Source: Minisyncoccota bacterium
GTDB lineage: Bacteria > Patescibacteriota > Minisyncoccia > JAHIHE01 > JAGLIN01
Assembly: GCA_023270095.1 (NCBI GenBank)
Contig: JAGLSJ010000035.1
Location: 1-6,101, forward strand
Direction of reading: 5' to 3'
DNA length: 6,101 nucleotides
The first letter of the stretch is position 1, and the number at the start of each line of letters is the position of its first letter. This document shows, one piece after another, positions 5,192-6,101 of this stretch. Under the pieces are notes generated by a model. The model saw nothing but the letters and a program-made list of their open reading frames with translations, was not told where the DNA came from and searched no databases. The position numbers and the translations under genes were made by a program.

Positions 5192-6101
5192 ATGGAACAA
5201 GATTCTGGGTATAATATAGAGGATAAAAAAATAGATAAAATAATTGCTAGTCCTTCGTCCGTTAATCAGAACCAAAACAGTTTTAAGAATAAAAAGAGAA
5301 AAGATTATAGCGCGCTTTTAATAATAGGTTTTGTCGTTGTTGTTTTAATGGGTGTGTTTATTTTCTATTTTATAAATCGCAACAGATTAAATCCAGTAAA
5401 TGAAAATGAAAGCGGTACTGTGAAAAAATTTGAAGACTATAATCAAATGAAGAATTTTCTTGATGAAATTGAGATTGCAAATATGAATAGTTATTATAGC
5501 AATGATTTTATTGGTGGCGTTCAGGTGCGAAAAAATATGGAAATGACATTAGAAGATTCAAGTTCGATTGGTGAATGGGGCAGTGCGGAAGCGCCAAGTG
5601 GTGTGCCAGTGGATTTGAATAGTTCGTTGGATGGGAATGATTATTCGACGACAAATGTTCAAATTACTGGAGTCGATGAGGGTGACATTGTGAAAACAGA
5701 CGGCAAATATATCTATACGGTTTCTGGAAATGATGTTGTTATTATTGAGGCGGCTCCCGTAGAAAATGCCAAAGAAGTTTCTCGAATAAAACTTGATTCA
5801 TCTCCAAGCGGAATTTATATTAATAGTGACAAAATTTTGGTATATGGACAAAACTATTCTTATAATATTCAAGAATATAAAGACATTCTTCCTCGAAACA
5901 GATTTTCAACATATTCATATTTGAAAATTTATGATATCTCCGACAGAAATAATCCAATAGAAAAAAAGAGCTATGACTTAGAAGGAAGTTTGAATAGTTC
6001 AAGAATGATTGGAGAATATGTTTATTTCATTACTTCAAGTTCACAATTTGTTTATGATGAGAAATTTCCAATTCCAATTGTGATTGAGGATGGAGAAGTT
6101 T
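5192..6101 (+). CDS. Membrane-anchored Beta_propel protein, N-terminal part
   Basis: An open frame starts at ATG 5192 and runs off the window after 303 complete codons; an in-frame TAA at 5180-5182 fixes this as the first possible ATG. Residues 1-39 are polar and end in a basic patch (KNKKRK, 32-37), 40-61 form one membrane helix, and the rest should lie outside the membrane. Residues 62-150 are a low-complexity, Asn/Ser-rich spacer. The signature of secreted Beta_propel proteins (PF09826) follows: TTNVQITGVDEGDIVKTDG (153-171), then KYIYTVSGNDVVII. Repeating beta-strand units include LKIYDISDRNNP (244-255) and RMIGEYVYFI (271-280). Family members are usually about 600-750 residues, so roughly half is missing here. 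Their function is unknown; the propeller suggests binding of a ligand or partner at the cell surface. No SD or clear promoter is seen; the second palindromic element ends 54 bases upstream. Confidence 0.9.
   Translation, partial: MEQDSGYNIEDKKIDKIIASPSSVNQNQNSFKNKKRKDYSALLIIGFVVVVLMGVFIFYFINRNRLNPVNENESGTVKKFEDYNQMKNFLDEIEIANMNSYYSNDFIGGVQVRKNMEMTLEDSSSIGEWGSAEAPSGVPVDLNSSLDGNDYSTTNVQITGVDEGDIVKTDGKYIYTVSGNDVVIIEAAPVENAKEVSRIKLDSSPSGIYINSDKILVYGQNYSYNIQEYKDILPRNRFSTYSYLKIYDISDRNNPIEKKSYDLEGSLNSSRMIGEYVYFITSSSQFVYDEKFPIPIVIEDGEV

Noticed and set aside
5820..6002. Reverse-strand open frame of 60 codons
   Set aside because: It lies inside the Beta_propel coding region and has no independent support.

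Overview
The window is AT-rich (coding third positions mostly A/T, few G/C-rich stretches) and carries single genes of the kind repeatedly found in Candidate Phyla Radiation (Patescibacteria) genomes: a free VirB2/Mbov_0395-type pilin, a DUF2341/Ig-like surface protein ending in the same pilin module, a WcaJ-type sugar transferase, an RmlD, and a membrane-anchored Beta_propel protein. None of the start codons has a clear Shine-Dalgarno sequence. TAG, TGA and TAA all end reading frames and no gene contains an internal TGA, so the code looks standard; this argues against the Gracilibacteria/Absconditabacteria code. The lineage assignment is inference from gene content and style; there is no rRNA here to fix it.

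Layout, all on the + strand. 1-108: C-terminal tail of an unidentified protein. 167-641: a near-consensus promoter (TTGACA-16-TATAAT), then the RNase P RNA gene (rnpB), closed by a long P1 helix and a T-tract. 694-2103: polyprenyl-phosphate sugar-1-phosphate transferase, which would start lipid-linked glycan synthesis in the membrane. 2128-2167: a promoter overlapped by an operator-like palindrome. 2186-3916: a two-gene unit, a 110-residue pilin followed 12 bases later by a 461-residue secreted protein made of DUF2341, a second unassigned beta-rich region, an Ig-like domain, a nine-proline linker and a C-terminal copy of the same pilin module. 3976-4112: a 137-base MITE-like palindromic element. 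4137-4976: dTDP-4-dehydrorhamnose reductase. 5013-5137: a second MITE-like element with related TGTCAT...ATGACA ends. 5192 to the window end: start of a membrane-anchored Beta_propel protein.

The common theme is the cell surface: two genes for glycan precursor or lipid-linked sugar synthesis, and three for envelope-anchored or exported proteins. The most interesting parts are the pilin/pilin-fusion pair, which looks like a filament subunit beside a subunit carrying a large adhesin-like head. Next is the RNase P RNA, whose L15 CCA-binding motif appears to read AGU instead of GGU. The third is the pair of different palindromic elements that exactly bracket the lone rmlD gene.
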